Below, one piece after another: positions 54,529 to 63,134 of a stretch of DNA of 64,000 bases. Source of the DNA: Roseibium aquae (GTDB lineage Bacteria; Pseudomonadota; Alphaproteobacteria; Rhizobiales; Stappiaceae). The translations under genes were made by a program, and so were the position numbers. Every line of letters starts with the position of its first letter. Within the stretch, counting starts at the first letter, position 1. The notes beneath the pieces are model-generated. The model saw only the letters and a program-made list of their open reading frames with translations, did no database searches and was not told where the DNA came from. Where the stretch lies: positions 62,001 through 126,000 of the forward strand of contig NZ_VXDC01000006.1 in NCBI RefSeq assembly GCF_008711285.1. Direction: 5' to 3'.

Positions 54529-54562
54529 ACAACAAACCCGGCTCGAAAGCCGGGCATGTTGT
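54529..54562 (+). terminator. Hairpin after the ArsR-like gene
   Basis: ACAACA...TGTTGT (54529-54534 with 54557-54562) encloses CCCGGCT (54537-54543) and AGCCGGG (54548-54554) around loop CGAA. No T-run follows. Because it lies between convergent genes, it may serve as a bidirectional terminator. Confidence 0.5.
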
Positions 54563-54609
54563 CACGAACGCGGGTGAAGCCCGGCCCGGATCGGGCCATT
54601 TTTGGCCCC

Positions 54610-54774
54610 TTACTTGGACCGTTGCCGGAATGGCCGGGTCAAGGGTCCCGTATCTGCGATCGGAACGGCTTCCTGCTTCAATCGGTACAGCCAAGACGGG
54701 AACCAGCGGCCCCGGTCCCGATTATAGTCGAGACGATGGGCAACGAGAAAGCAGCGTGCGGTCTCAAGATTCAT
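54610..54774 (-). CDS. Small 54-residue protein, unrecognised
   Basis: Starts at ATG 6 bp after AAGGAGA and has a matching promoter 40 bp upstream of the start, so it is probably expressed. MNLETARCFLVAHRLDYNRD, then RGRWFPSWLYRLKQEAVPIA and DTGPLTRPFRQRSK. Basic and aromatic, with no TM helix. It resembles no protein I know. Its stop falls 48 bp before a shared hairpin with the ArsR-like gene. Confidence 0.6.
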   Translation of the reverse strand: MNLETARCFLVAHRLDYNRDRGRWFPSWLYRLKQEAVPIADTGPLTRPFRQRSK

Positions 54775-54815
54775 GGTCATCTCCTTATGGTTTTAAATTT
54801 GTGACCTGCACCTTG

Positions 54816-54844
54816 AATATAGGCGCACAAGGTGCACTTTTCAA
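54816..54844 (-). promoter_or_regulatory. Near-consensus promoter of the 54-residue gene
   Basis: Minus strand: TTGAAA (54844-54839), 17 bp, TATATT (54821-54816), about 42 bp before the ATG. CTTGAA and TTCAAG arms and GTGCAC repeats overlap it, which may be an operator. Confidence 0.6.
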
Positions 54845-55030
54845 GCGCACTCTGTGCATCATATGTGTGAAACGGCACGTGAAACGGCTAGCGGGTTGAT
54901 GCTGCCGGACAAAAAGCCCTGCATTTTTTCCAATTCCCGCTTCAAGGATTGCGGGCCACGCACCGCCAGGGGACTGAACACGTGCCATGGTCCGCGCCGC
55001 CGGACCAGCCAGAACCGGGGGGATCTTTTC
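54845..55030. other. Intergenic region between small gene and G-rich repeat
   Basis: About 190 bp with no coding signature. A short frame is open on the plus strand but has no ribosome site or family resemblance. Confidence 0.4.
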
Positions 55031-55150
55031 CTTCCCTCCCCCTTGTGGGGAGGGCAAGGGCGGGGGTGAGCGTCTCTCCGCACGACACGGTTTCGGGATC
55101 GGGTGAGATGTCCCCCGCCCCCAACCCCTCCCCGCAAGGGGGAGGGGAAC
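55031..55150. repeat. Inverted pair of G/C-rich palindromic elements
   Basis: Left arm (about 55031-55070) contains CCCTCCCCCTTGTGGGGAGG, and the right arm (about 55110-55150) is its near-perfect reverse complement around CCCCTCCCCGCAAGGGGGAG. Each arm is itself a palindrome (CTCCCC..GGGGAG). The pair could fold into a long hairpin. This kind of intergenic repeat is common in high-GC alphaproteobacteria. Confidence 0.6.
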
Positions 55151-55245
55151 GGGTCCCAACATGATGCCGCCCACCCTCCCCGCAAGAGCAAGTCCCGTCA
55201 GGTTGAACCGGCACGCTCCAATCGGCCCGGGAAAGTCCCAAACGC

Positions 55246-55270
55246 AAAAAGCGCGGGCCGGAGCCCGCGC
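55246..55270 (-). terminator. Rho-independent terminator of malate synthase
   Basis: Minus strand reads GCGCGGGC, TCCG, GCCCGCGC, TTTTT (55270 to 55246), about 28 bp after the stop codon. Perfect 8-bp GC stem with T5. Confidence 0.9.
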
Positions 55271-55298
55271 CTCTTTGCTGCGATCGTGCCTAAAAGGA

Positions 55299-57461
55299 TC
55301 AGGCGGCAGTCCTCGCCTTGAACTCGATCCGGCGGCGGTGCAGCACCGGCTCGGTGTAGCCGTTCGGTTGCCGGGCGCCGTCCAGAACCAGTTCCAGAGC
55401 GGCCTGGAACGCCACGGAGCCCTCGAAATCGGCCGCCATCGGCCGGTAGAGCGGATCGCCCGCATTTTGCGCGTCGACCACCTTGGCCATCTTTTTCATG
55501 GTCTCGACAACCTGCGCCTCGCTGCACACCCCGTGCCGCAGCCAATTGGCGATATGCTGAGACGAAATCCGCAAGGTCGCGCGGTCTTCCATCAGACCGA
55601 CATTGTTGATGTCCGGCACCTTGGAACAACCGATCCCCTGCTCGACCCAGCGCACCACATAGCCGAGAATGCCTTGCGCGTTGTTGTCGAGCTCGGCCTG
55701 GATGTCCTCCGGCGCCCAGTTGGGACGCTCGGCCACCGGGATCGACAGGATGTCGTCCAGCTTGGCGGGGTCGCGGGATTTCAGTTCGGCCTGCCGCTGC
55801 GCGACGGACACCTTGTGATAGTGCAGCGCGTGCAACGTGGCGGCCGTGGGCGAGGGTACCCAGGCGGTGTTGGCGCCCGCCATCGGATGGCCGGTCTTCT
55901 GTTCCAGCATCGCATTCATGAGATCCGGCATCGCCCACATGCCCTTGCCGATCTGCGCATGGCCCGGAAGCCCGCAGGCAAGGCCGACATCGACATTGTT
56001 GTTCTCGTAGGCGCCGATCCAGGTGGCCGCCTTCATGTCTGCCTTGCGGATCATCGGCCCGGCTTCCATGGAGGTGTGCATCTCGTCACCCGTCCGGTCC
56101 AGGAAGCCGGTGTTGATGAAGAACACGCGGTCCTTGGCCTGACGGATGCATTCCTTGAGGTTCACCGTCGTGCGGCGTTCCTCATCCATGATGCCCATCT
56201 TCAGCGTGTTGCGCGCCATGCCCAGCGCGTCCTCCACCCGGTTGAAGATCTCGCAGGCAAAGGCGACTTCTTCCGGTCCGTGCATTTTCGGCTTCACGAT
56301 ATAGACGGACCCGGCGCGGCTGTTGGTGTTGGTCCCGTTCGGGCCAACATCGTGGAGGCCGATCAGCGCGGTGATCATGCCATCCAGAAGACCTTCCGGC
56401 ACCTCGTTGCCGTTCCTGTCGAGCACCGCATCGATAGTCATCAGGTGGCCGACATTGCGCACCAGCAAAAGCGAACGGCCATGCAATGACAGCGCCGAGC
56501 CGTCCGGCGCCGTGTACTGACGGTCCGCGTTCATCCGCCGGGTGACCGTCTCACCGCCTTTTTCGAACGTTTCCTCCAGGTCGCCCTTCATCAGGCCCAG
56601 CCAGTTCGAGTACACAATCACCTTGTCTTCGGCGTCGACGGCAGCTACGGAATCCTCGCAGTCCATGATCGTGGACATGGCCGATTCCAGGATGACATCG
56701 CAGACATGCGCCTTGTCGGTCTTGCCGATCGCATGCTGGCTGTCGATGTTGATTTCAAGGTGCAGGCCGTTCCTGACCAGAAGCACCTTGTAGGGAGACG
56801 CGGTATCGCCGGCATGGCCGGCGAATTGCGCCGGATCGCGAAGACCTGTCATGCCGCCGTCCGTGGCAAGCGACAGGACGCCGTGCTCGACCGCAAGCCC
56901 GGTGATATCCGCCCAGCTCCCGGCGGCCAGCGGCGCGGCCTCATCCAGGACCTTGCGGGCATAGGCAATGACCTCAGCCCCGCGCGCCGGATCGAACCCG
57001 CCCGCTTGCGGCCTGGAGCCCATGGCGTCGGTGCCATAAAGCGCATCGTAGAGGGAACCCCAGCGGGCATTGGCGGCATTCAGCGCATATCGGGCGTTCA
57101 TGACCGGCACGACGAGCTGCGGGCCGGCAACGGATCCGATTTCCGGGTCGATATTGGCGGTGCCGACTTGGAAATCGTCCCCTTCGGAAACCAGGTAGCC
57201 GATCTCTTCCAGAAACGCCTTGTAAGTGCCCATGTCCGGCGTGCCCGGATGGGCGCGATGCCAGGCATCGAGTTTTTCTTGAAGCGCGTCCCGCTTCTCC
57301 AGAAGCGCCTTGTTCTTCGGCGCAAGATCATGGATGAGCGCGGACAGGCTTTTCCAGAAATGCTCGGGCTCTATTCCGGTTCCAGGCAGGGCCTTGCCGT
57401 TCACGAAGTCATAAAGCTCCTCGGCGACTTGCAGTCCGTGGCATTCAACTCGCGGGCTCAT
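55299..57461 (-). CDS. glcB: Malate synthase G
   Basis: 720 residues from ATG with GGAGAA 5 bp upstream; the frame extends upstream without family similarity. The length matches isoform G (about 720) rather than the shorter isoform A. Family strings are [54 protein letters not shown] and [20 protein letters not shown]. It condenses glyoxylate and acetyl-CoA to malate in the cytoplasm, completing glyoxylate use. Strong terminator downstream. No isocitrate lyase gene is in the window. Confidence 0.96.
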   Translation of the reverse strand: MSPRVECHGLQVAEELYDFVNGKALPGTGIEPEHFWKSLSALIHDLAPKNKALLEKRDALQEKLDAWHRAHPGTPDMGTYKAFLEEIGYLVSEGDDFQVGTANIDPEIGSVAGPQLVVPVMNARYALNAANARWGSLYDALYGTDAMGSRPQAGGFDPARGAEVIAYARKVLDEAAPLAAGSWADITGLAVEHGVLSLATDGGMTGLRDPAQFAGHAGDTASPYKVLLVRNGLHLEINIDSQHAIGKTDKAHVCDVILESAMSTIMDCEDSVAAVDAEDKVIVYSNWLGLMKGDLEETFEKGGETVTRRMNADRQYTAPDGSALSLHGRSLLLVRNVGHLMTIDAVLDRNGNEVPEGLLDGMITALIGLHDVGPNGTNTNSRAGSVYIVKPKMHGPEEVAFACEIFNRVEDALGMARNTLKMGIMDEERRTTVNLKECIRQAKDRVFFINTGFLDRTGDEMHTSMEAGPMIRKADMKAATWIGAYENNNVDVGLACGLPGHAQIGKGMWAMPDLMNAMLEQKTGHPMAGANTAWVPSPTAATLHALHYHKVSVAQRQAELKSRDPAKLDDILSIPVAERPNWAPEDIQAELDNNAQGILGYVVRWVEQGIGCSKVPDINNVGLMEDRATLRISSQHIANWLRHGVCSEAQVVETMKKMAKVVDAQNAGDPLYRPMAADFEGSVAFQAALELVLDGARQPNGYTEPVLHRRRIEFKARTAA

Positions 57462-57734
57462 ACGTTCTCCGTGACGATCAAAAGGCGATCCAACATCGCA
57501 CAGGCGGAAGGGACCGCCAGATTGCCACCAGTTCTGTCGCCTTGCCCGCCCAGCGTCAACCGGACCCGGCCGCGCAGTACCTTTTCCATTTCGGAAACAA
57601 ACATGGAAATTTTCTCTGGCAAACAAGGCAAGCCCGTTCACAACCGGAGCGGCCTTGTTTCCGGCCACAAACTGCGCCATGTGGAGACGTCACAAACGCT
57701 GGCCGCTCGACCGGCGCACGACCCGGACCTGCTC

Positions 57735-58652
57735 ATGACCCCCGCCTCTCCGACCCTGGGCAGCCGTTTATACGGCAATGCCATCCTGCTTTTGATCCTC
57801 ACGACGCTGTTCTGGGGGGGCAACGCCGTGGCCGGACGGCTTGCGATCGGAGAAGTCTCGCCGATGGTCGTGGTCGCGTTGCGATGGGTCATTGTGGCCG
57901 CCCTCATGTGCGGCTTTCTGTGGCCCCGCATCGTTGCCGAATGGCCGCTCATGCGCCCCCATTTTCCGCGCATGGTCCTCATGGCCGTGTTCGGCTTCGT
58001 CGCCTTCAACTCGCTGTTCTATATTGCCGCCCATTCCACGACCGCCGTCAATCTGGGCATCATTCAAGGTTCGATGCCGATCTTCGTGCTTATCGGGTCG
58101 GTGCTGGCTTTCGGCACCCGCGCCCGGGTACTCCAGGTGGTCGGGATCCTGGTGACGCTTGTCGGCGTCACCCTGGTTGCCTCGCAGGGAAGTCTGGAAG
58201 TGCTGATGACCCTGTCCGTCAATCCCGGCGACGGGATCATGCTGATTGCCTGTTTTCTCTACTCGTCCTATGCACTCGCCCTGCGGAACAGGCCCCAGGT
58301 TTCGGGTCTCGTGTTTTTCGCGGTTCTTTCGATGATTGCCTCGGTCGCCTCGTTGCCGGCCCTGGGCTATGAAATCGCCACCGGCACCGCTCAATGGCCA
58401 ACGCCGGAAGGCTGGCTGATCGTGCTTTTCATCGCGATTTTTCCCTCCTGTCTCAGTCAGATTTTCTTCATGCGCGGCGTGGAACTGATCGGCCCGGCCC
58501 GCGCCGGTGTGTTCATCAATCTGGTGCCGATCTTCGCGCCGATCCTGGCTGTGCTTGTTCTCAACGAACCGTTCCGCTGGCACCATGGCCTTGCCCTGGC
58601 GCTGGTGCTGAGCGGGATCTTCCTGTCCGAGCGGAAAGCCAAAGGTCACTAG
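57735..58652 (+). CDS. EamA-family (DMT) transporter
   Basis: 305 residues from ATG at 57735 (a GTG at 57680 is open in frame, adding 18). Ten hydrophobic helices in two EamA halves: TLFWGGNAVAGRLAIGEVSP (first), and QIFFMRGVELIGPARAGVFI with NLVPIFAPILAVLVLNEPFR (second half signature). Exporter of amino acids or metabolites; substrate unknown. The palindromic repeat begins at its stop codon. Confidence 0.88.
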   Translation: MTPASPTLGSRLYGNAILLLILTTLFWGGNAVAGRLAIGEVSPMVVVALRWVIVAALMCGFLWPRIVAEWPLMRPHFPRMVLMAVFGFVAFNSLFYIAAHSTTAVNLGIIQGSMPIFVLIGSVLAFGTRARVLQVVGILVTLVGVTLVASQGSLEVLMTLSVNPGDGIMLIACFLYSSYALALRNRPQVSGLVFFAVLSMIASVASLPALGYEIATGTAQWPTPEGWLIVLFIAIFPSCLSQIFFMRGVELIGPARAGVFINLVPIFAPILAVLVLNEPFRWHHGLALALVLSGIFLSERKAKGH

Positions 58653-58711
58653 AGCATCTCCTGACAAGAATGACTCACTTTGCGATCAATCTTGTCAGGA
58701 AAAGATGCTCT
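58651..58711. repeat. 61-bp palindromic repeat overlapping the EamA stop
   Basis: AGAGCATCT and CTGACAAGA at the left are matched by TCTTGTCAG and AGATGCTCT at the right, enclosing a 20-bp loop. It starts at the last bases of the EamA stop codon, so it may act as the terminator. Looks like a dispersed REP/MITE-type element. Confidence 0.65.
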
Positions 58712-58727
58712 AACACTTGAAAGTTGC

Positions 58728-58786
58728 GAGCAATTTCTCACCGGTTAGATTGGAGCGCACCGCTTCAACCTGACCGGGAATTGCTC
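58728..58786. repeat. 59-bp palindromic repeat, second element
   Basis: GAGCAATT (58728-58735) and AATTGCTC (58779-58786) are the outer arms; CCGGT/ACCGG and TTG-GCG/CGC-CAA are inner complementary blocks. It lies between the first repeat and the antiporter start; together they form a tandem palindromic block. Confidence 0.65.
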
Positions 58787-58822
58787 TAGCCTGCACAAAA
58801 AAGCACTTTCAACAGCTTGGAA

Positions 58823-61429
58823 ATGCTGGCGCTTGCGTTCACATTGCGGCTCATGGAAACACCGATCGTCGTTGGCGCATTCGCGCTTTTGCTAGTCACA
58901 ATCTCGCTGCTTCAACCCTTGGCCCGGCGCCTTGGCGTGGCCCCCTCGGTTCTGGTCGCCATGGTGGGCACGCTCATCGGCATCGGCGCCACCTACCTGC
59001 TGTACACGCCGCGAACGGATCTGTTCAACGAGATCGCCAATGTCTTTGTGAATCCACCTCTGGATTCGGAGCAAATTCTCTACATTTTCCTGCCCATCCT
59101 CTTGTTCCAGACCGCGCTGACCCTCGATTTCCGCCGGATCATGGAAGATATCGGTCCGATCCTTGTCATGGCGGTGGTTGCCGTCCTGGTTGCGACGGTG
59201 TTCATCGGCTTCGCCCTCTATCCGCTGTCGGGGGTTCCCCTTGTGGCCTGTCTGCTGCTTGGGGCGATTGTCGCCACCACGGACCCGGTCGCCGTCGTCG
59301 CCATCTTCCGGGACATCGGCGCCCCGGCCCGGCTGGGCCGGATTGTGGAGGGCGAGAGCCTGTTGAACGATGCCGCCGCAATCGTTCTGTTCGTGATCCT
59401 TCTGGGCATCCTGACCGGCGAGGCCGAACCAGGCATTTTGGAGGCCGCGGTCGCCTTCGGCCGATCCTTCATCGGCGGCCTTGTTGTCGGTGTCCTGATG
59501 GCTCGCCTGTTTGTCCTGCTGCTGCCGCTCATGCGCGACCTGCCGCTGGCCCAAGTCACGCTCAGTCTGGCGCTTCCCTATGTGATCTATGTGCTGTCGG
59601 ACCAATTCGCCGATGTCTCTGCGGTCGTGGCGGTGGTCGCCTCGGGGGTGGTCTTCAGCCTTTATGGCCCCTCGCGGATTGCCCCGGACAACTGGACCTT
59701 TCTCAACAATGTCTGGGAGCAAATCGCCTTCTGGGCTTCGTCGCTGATCTTCGTGCTTGCAGCCATTTTGATCCCGCGGCTGGCGGCCGGATTTCAACTT
59801 CTGGACCTGCTGCTTCTGGCGGTTGTCGTGGTCTCGGCACTGGCGGCCCGCGCGCTGGTGATCTTTGGCATTCTGCCGGCCCTGAGCATGTTTGGCCGCA
59901 GCGCCGCCGTGAACACAAAGTTCAAGACGGTGATCCTCTGGGGCGGCATGCGCGGCGCCATTACCTTGACCCTCGCCCTGAGTGTCGCCGAGCATCCCGC
60001 CCTGTCCGACGAGATCAGCCGGTTTGTGACCAATCTGGCCACCGGCTTCGTGCTGTTCACGCTGCTGGTTTACGGGACGAGCCTGAAGGCCCTGATCCGC
60101 TTCCTCGGGCTCGACAAGTTGACGCCGCGCGATCAGGCTGTCCGCAGTCAGTTCCTTGCGCTGGCCCTGGCCGATGTTCAGCAAAAGGTCGCACTGGCGG
60201 CCAACGACTACCAGATCGACCCGGGCATCGCCGGACCGGTGACCGCCGACTATGCAAAACGGGCTAAGACCGCGGTTGACAATGCCGCCCAGTCCGAAGG
60301 TCTCACCGACAAGGACAGGGTCACCCTCGGACTGATCGCGCTTGCCGACCGGGAACGGTATCTGGTGCTTCGGCATTTTCATGAAAAGACCGTCTCCATC
60401 CGGACCATAGGTCTGCATCTGACGGCATCCAGCCGGATCAGCGACCTTACCCGCACAGAGGGGCGCGCCGGCTACAACCGGGCCAGCCGAGAGCCGCTCA
60501 AATTCGGCTGGGGCTTCCGGTATGCGCAATTTCTCCAGAGGCGACTGGGGATTACCCGTCCGCTGGCCACACGCCTTGCGGACCGGTTCGAGTACCTGCT
60601 GGTGTCCCGCATCATTTCCAGGGAGCTGATCGCCTTCAACCGCAGCAGGATCCGGCCGCTCGTCGGCCCCAGGGTGGGTGATATCCTTCATGAAACGCTG
60701 GCAAGCCGCCGGGGCGAGGTGCTCAAGGCCATCGAGGCCCTGCGCCTGCAATATCCCGAATACGCGGATGCCCAGGAAACCCTGTTCCTGAGCCGGACCG
60801 GCGTCCGCCTTGAAGAAACCGCCTATGCGGAAGCCCACGACCAGATGCTGATCGGGGCGGAACTCTACAACGATCTCCAGCGGGAGATCGGGCAGATCCG
60901 GCAGAACATCAACGCCCGGCCAGACCTCGACATGGGCATGAAGACAAAGGACCTGCTCGCCCAGCATTCCCTGTTTGCGGATCTTTCAGAGACGCGGCGC
61001 CGCGACATTTCCAAGATGATGCGACCTGTGTTCGCGACCCCGGGGGAGAAACTGATCAGCCGCGGGGAGCGCGGGGATGCAGCCTATTTCATTGCCTCCG
61101 GCGCTGTGGAAGTGCTTACCGATACCCATTCCCTGCGGCTGGGCCGCGGTGACATTTTCGGTGAGATTGCCCTGGTCACAGGCCAGCCGCGCAGCGCGGA
61201 TGTGGTCGCCCTTGGATATTGTCAGCTGCTGAAACTCAATGCGGCCGATTTCCGGAACCTGATGGACAAAGCGCCGGACTTGAAGGCCCATGTCGACGAT
61301 CTCAGCCGCAAACGGCAGCGGATGAACGAGACCGAACCACCTGCCGGCGATGCGGGGGGCGACAAAACAGGCGGGGAGGCCAGCGGCACGGTGGCGGATA
61401 CCAGCGAGCCGAAAGCCCCCAAGACCTAG
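58823..61429 (+). CDS. CPA1-type cation:proton antiporter with C-terminal cNMP domain
   Basis: 868 residues from ATG at 58823; TTG at 58817 or ATG at 58853 are also possible. About 12 TM helices (10-440), with TTDPVAVVAIFRDIG and EGESLLNDAAAIVLFVILLG, the ND pair of Na+/H+ exchangers. A long cytoplasmic section (about 450-710) is helical. Residues about 715-835 are a cyclic-nucleotide-binding domain: LFADLSETRRRDISKMM, GEKLISRGERGDAAYFIASG, and the phosphate-binding cassette GDIFGEIALVTGQPRSADV. Likely exchanges Na+ or K+ for protons under cAMP/cGMP control. A cyclase is encoded at 37 kb. Confidence 0.88.
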   Translation: MLALAFTLRLMETPIVVGAFALLLVTISLLQPLARRLGVAPSVLVAMVGTLIGIGATYLLYTPRTDLFNEIANVFVNPPLDSEQILYIFLPILLFQTALTLDFRRIMEDIGPILVMAVVAVLVATVFIGFALYPLSGVPLVACLLLGAIVATTDPVAVVAIFRDIGAPARLGRIVEGESLLNDAAAIVLFVILLGILTGEAEPGILEAAVAFGRSFIGGLVVGVLMARLFVLLLPLMRDLPLAQVTLSLALPYVIYVLSDQFADVSAVVAVVASGVVFSLYGPSRIAPDNWTFLNNVWEQIAFWASSLIFVLAAILIPRLAAGFQLLDLLLLAVVVVSALAARALVIFGILPALSMFGRSAAVNTKFKTVILWGGMRGAITLTLALSVAEHPALSDEISRFVTNLATGFVLFTLLVYGTSLKALIRFLGLDKLTPRDQAVRSQFLALALADVQQKVALAANDYQIDPGIAGPVTADYAKRAKTAVDNAAQSEGLTDKDRVTLGLIALADRERYLVLRHFHEKTVSIRTIGLHLTASSRISDLTRTEGRAGYNRASREPLKFGWGFRYAQFLQRRLGITRPLATRLADRFEYLLVSRIISRELIAFNRSRIRPLVGPRVGDILHETLASRRGEVLKAIEALRLQYPEYADAQETLFLSRTGVRLEETAYAEAHDQMLIGAELYNDLQREIGQIRQNINARPDLDMGMKTKDLLAQHSLFADLSETRRRDISKMMRPVFATPGEKLISRGERGDAAYFIASGAVEVLTDTHSLRLGRGDIFGEIALVTGQPRSADVVALGYCQLLKLNAADFRNLMDKAPDLKAHVDDLSRKRQRMNETEPPAGDAGGDKTGGEASGTVADTSEPKAPKT

Positions 61430-61547
61430 AACAACCCATGATAGGGAGATCCCTGTTGCACCACGCTTCGCGCCGTGCTCCAGTGCCCTCATCTCGCCGG
61501 AAGCCGCGCCGGCAAGAAACCGGAAGAGCGGATTTGGGGGGGATTGA

Positions 61548-62300
61548 ATGAGCGTCGAGGGGCAAATTGTTGCGATCACGGGGGCAAGTTCGGGGATTGG
61601 AAAGGCCACCGCCCGCGCCTTTCTGAGCAAGGGCGCATGCGTCGTGCTTGTTGGCCGACGGGAAGACAAGCTGCATGAAGCGGCCGATGGTTTTGACCCC
61701 GCCCGCGCCCTGTGCGTGCCCTGCGATGTCAGCGACCAGGCCGAAGTCGAGCGGCTCTTTTCCCAGATTTCGGACCGTTTCGGACGCCTGGACGTCGTGT
61801 TCAACAATGCCGGCACGAATGTCGCCGCCGCGCCAATCGACGAAATACCGGTCGAAGACTGGCAAACCGTCTTGAACGTCAATCTACATGGGGCGTTTCT
61901 GGTGGCGCGCGCGGCCTTCGCGATGATGCGCCGGCAAACCCCGCAAGGCGGGCGGATCATCAACAACGGCTCCATTTCGGCGCATGTCCCGCGGCCGGGT
62001 TCGGTGCCCTACACCGCCACCAAACATGCCATTACCGGCCTGACAAGAACGCTCTCCCTGGATGGACGGGCGTTCAACATCGCTTGTGGGCAGATCGACA
62101 TCGGCAACGCCGCCTCCGAAATGACCGCCCATTTCGATCAGGGCCTGCCGCAGGCCGATGGCAGCGTCAGACCGGAGCCTGTGATGGATGTCGCTCACGT
62201 GGCCGATGCCGTCGTTCAGATGGCGGACCTTCCGCTGTCCGCGAACGTGCAGTTCATCACCATCATGGCCACCGCCATGCCGTTTATCGGCCGGGGATGA
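61548..62300 (+). CDS. Short-chain dehydrogenase/reductase (SDR)
   Basis: 250 residues, GGGGGG just upstream of the ATG. Cofactor motif TGASSGIG (11-18), NNAGT (86-90), catalytic S142/Y155/K159 ([17 protein letters not shown]). Classical SDR with NAD(P). Substrate unknown. Its last 17 bp overlap the end of mnmD on the opposite strand, so the two 3' ends are interleaved. Confidence 0.88.
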   Translation: MSVEGQIVAITGASSGIGKATARAFLSKGACVVLVGRREDKLHEAADGFDPARALCVPCDVSDQAEVERLFSQISDRFGRLDVVFNNAGTNVAAAPIDEIPVEDWQTVLNVNLHGAFLVARAAFAMMRRQTPQGGRIINNGSISAHVPRPGSVPYTATKHAITGLTRTLSLDGRAFNIACGQIDIGNAASEMTAHFDQGLPQADGSVRPEPVMDVAHVADAVVQMADLPLSANVQFITIMATAMPFIGRG

Positions 62301-63057
62301 GGGATGTGTCTGCCGGACCGGGCAACACACCTTCGACCATTTCCCGCTTGCCCGCGAACCCTTTGGCTTTTGCGATGGAGAAACCGGCCGCGATCAGGTT
62401 GCGCCGGACCCAGCCGGCGGAGGTGTAAGTTGCCAATGTTCCACCCGGAGCCGTAAGGCCAGCCGCGGATTTCAGAAGATCTTCCTGCCAAAGCTCGGGA
62501 TTGCGGGCCGGGCTGAATCCATCGAGAAACCAGGCGTCGACCGGCGCGACCACGACCTTGCCCGCGACCGCCTCGACCCGCGCCCTTCCGGCTGCCGCGT
62601 GCGGCTCCACCTGCGCGATCATCTGCCGGGCATCGCCGATGCCCAGAACCAGATCGGCCCCGTCAAAAGAAAGGATCTGCCAACCGGGCGCCGGTCTCCA
62701 ACGGTCCAGCAGCGGTCCTGTCAAGCTCGCCAATTCTGGAAAGGCGGCAAGCGCGCGTTCCAATTGATTCCGGCTCAAGGGATGAAGTTCAAAGGACAGG
62801 AAGGTCACATGCGGCGCGGGATCCATGGCCGAAAGCGCCTCAAGGGTCGCGAGGAAATTGAGGCCCGTTCCGAAACCGAATTCACCTATCGTGAACGTGT
62901 CCAGGCCGACCCACCGGCCGGGAAGGCGATTGCCCCGAAGGAACACGTGCCGTGTTTCGGCCAGCCCCCCCGCCTTCGAAAAATAGGTGTCTGCGAACTG
63001 GCGGGCCCGCGGCACATCGCCGTCCAGCCATTCCAAATCCGGTGTATCCTGTTGCAT
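62284..63057 (-). CDS. mnmD: tRNA mnm5s2U34 methyltransferase MnmD
   Basis: 257 residues. SAM-binding motif [19 protein letters not shown], and [15 protein letters not shown], the DUF752/MnmC N-terminal signature. It methylates the nm5 group at U34 of some tRNAs. In E. coli this domain is fused to an FAD oxidase (MnmC); here it is a separate protein, and the FAD protein starts divergently about 80 bp away. ATG start. Confidence 0.92.
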   Translation of the reverse strand: MQQDTPDLEWLDGDVPRARQFADTYFSKAGGLAETRHVFLRGNRLPGRWVGLDTFTIGEFGFGTGLNFLATLEALSAMDPAPHVTFLSFELHPLSRNQLERALAAFPELASLTGPLLDRWRPAPGWQILSFDGADLVLGIGDARQMIAQVEPHAAAGRARVEAVAGKVVVAPVDAWFLDGFSPARNPELWQEDLLKSAAGLTAPGGTLATYTSAGWVRRNLIAAGFSIAKAKGFAGKREMVEGVLPGPADTSLIPGR

Positions 63058-63134
63058 CGCGTCCCGCTGATCCGTTAGACCGCACGGGGTGCGTGACTAC
63101 ACCGCGCGCCGCTTCCTGTCACCAGTCCGGATCC

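Noticed and set aside
57462-57680. 73-residue extension before malate synthase
   Set aside because: No similarity to the family, and a ribosome site precedes the ATG at 57461.
58892-60967. 691-codon minus-strand open frame rich in His, Gln and Asp
   Set aside because: Antisense to the antiporter membrane domain; composition mirrors complementary codons.
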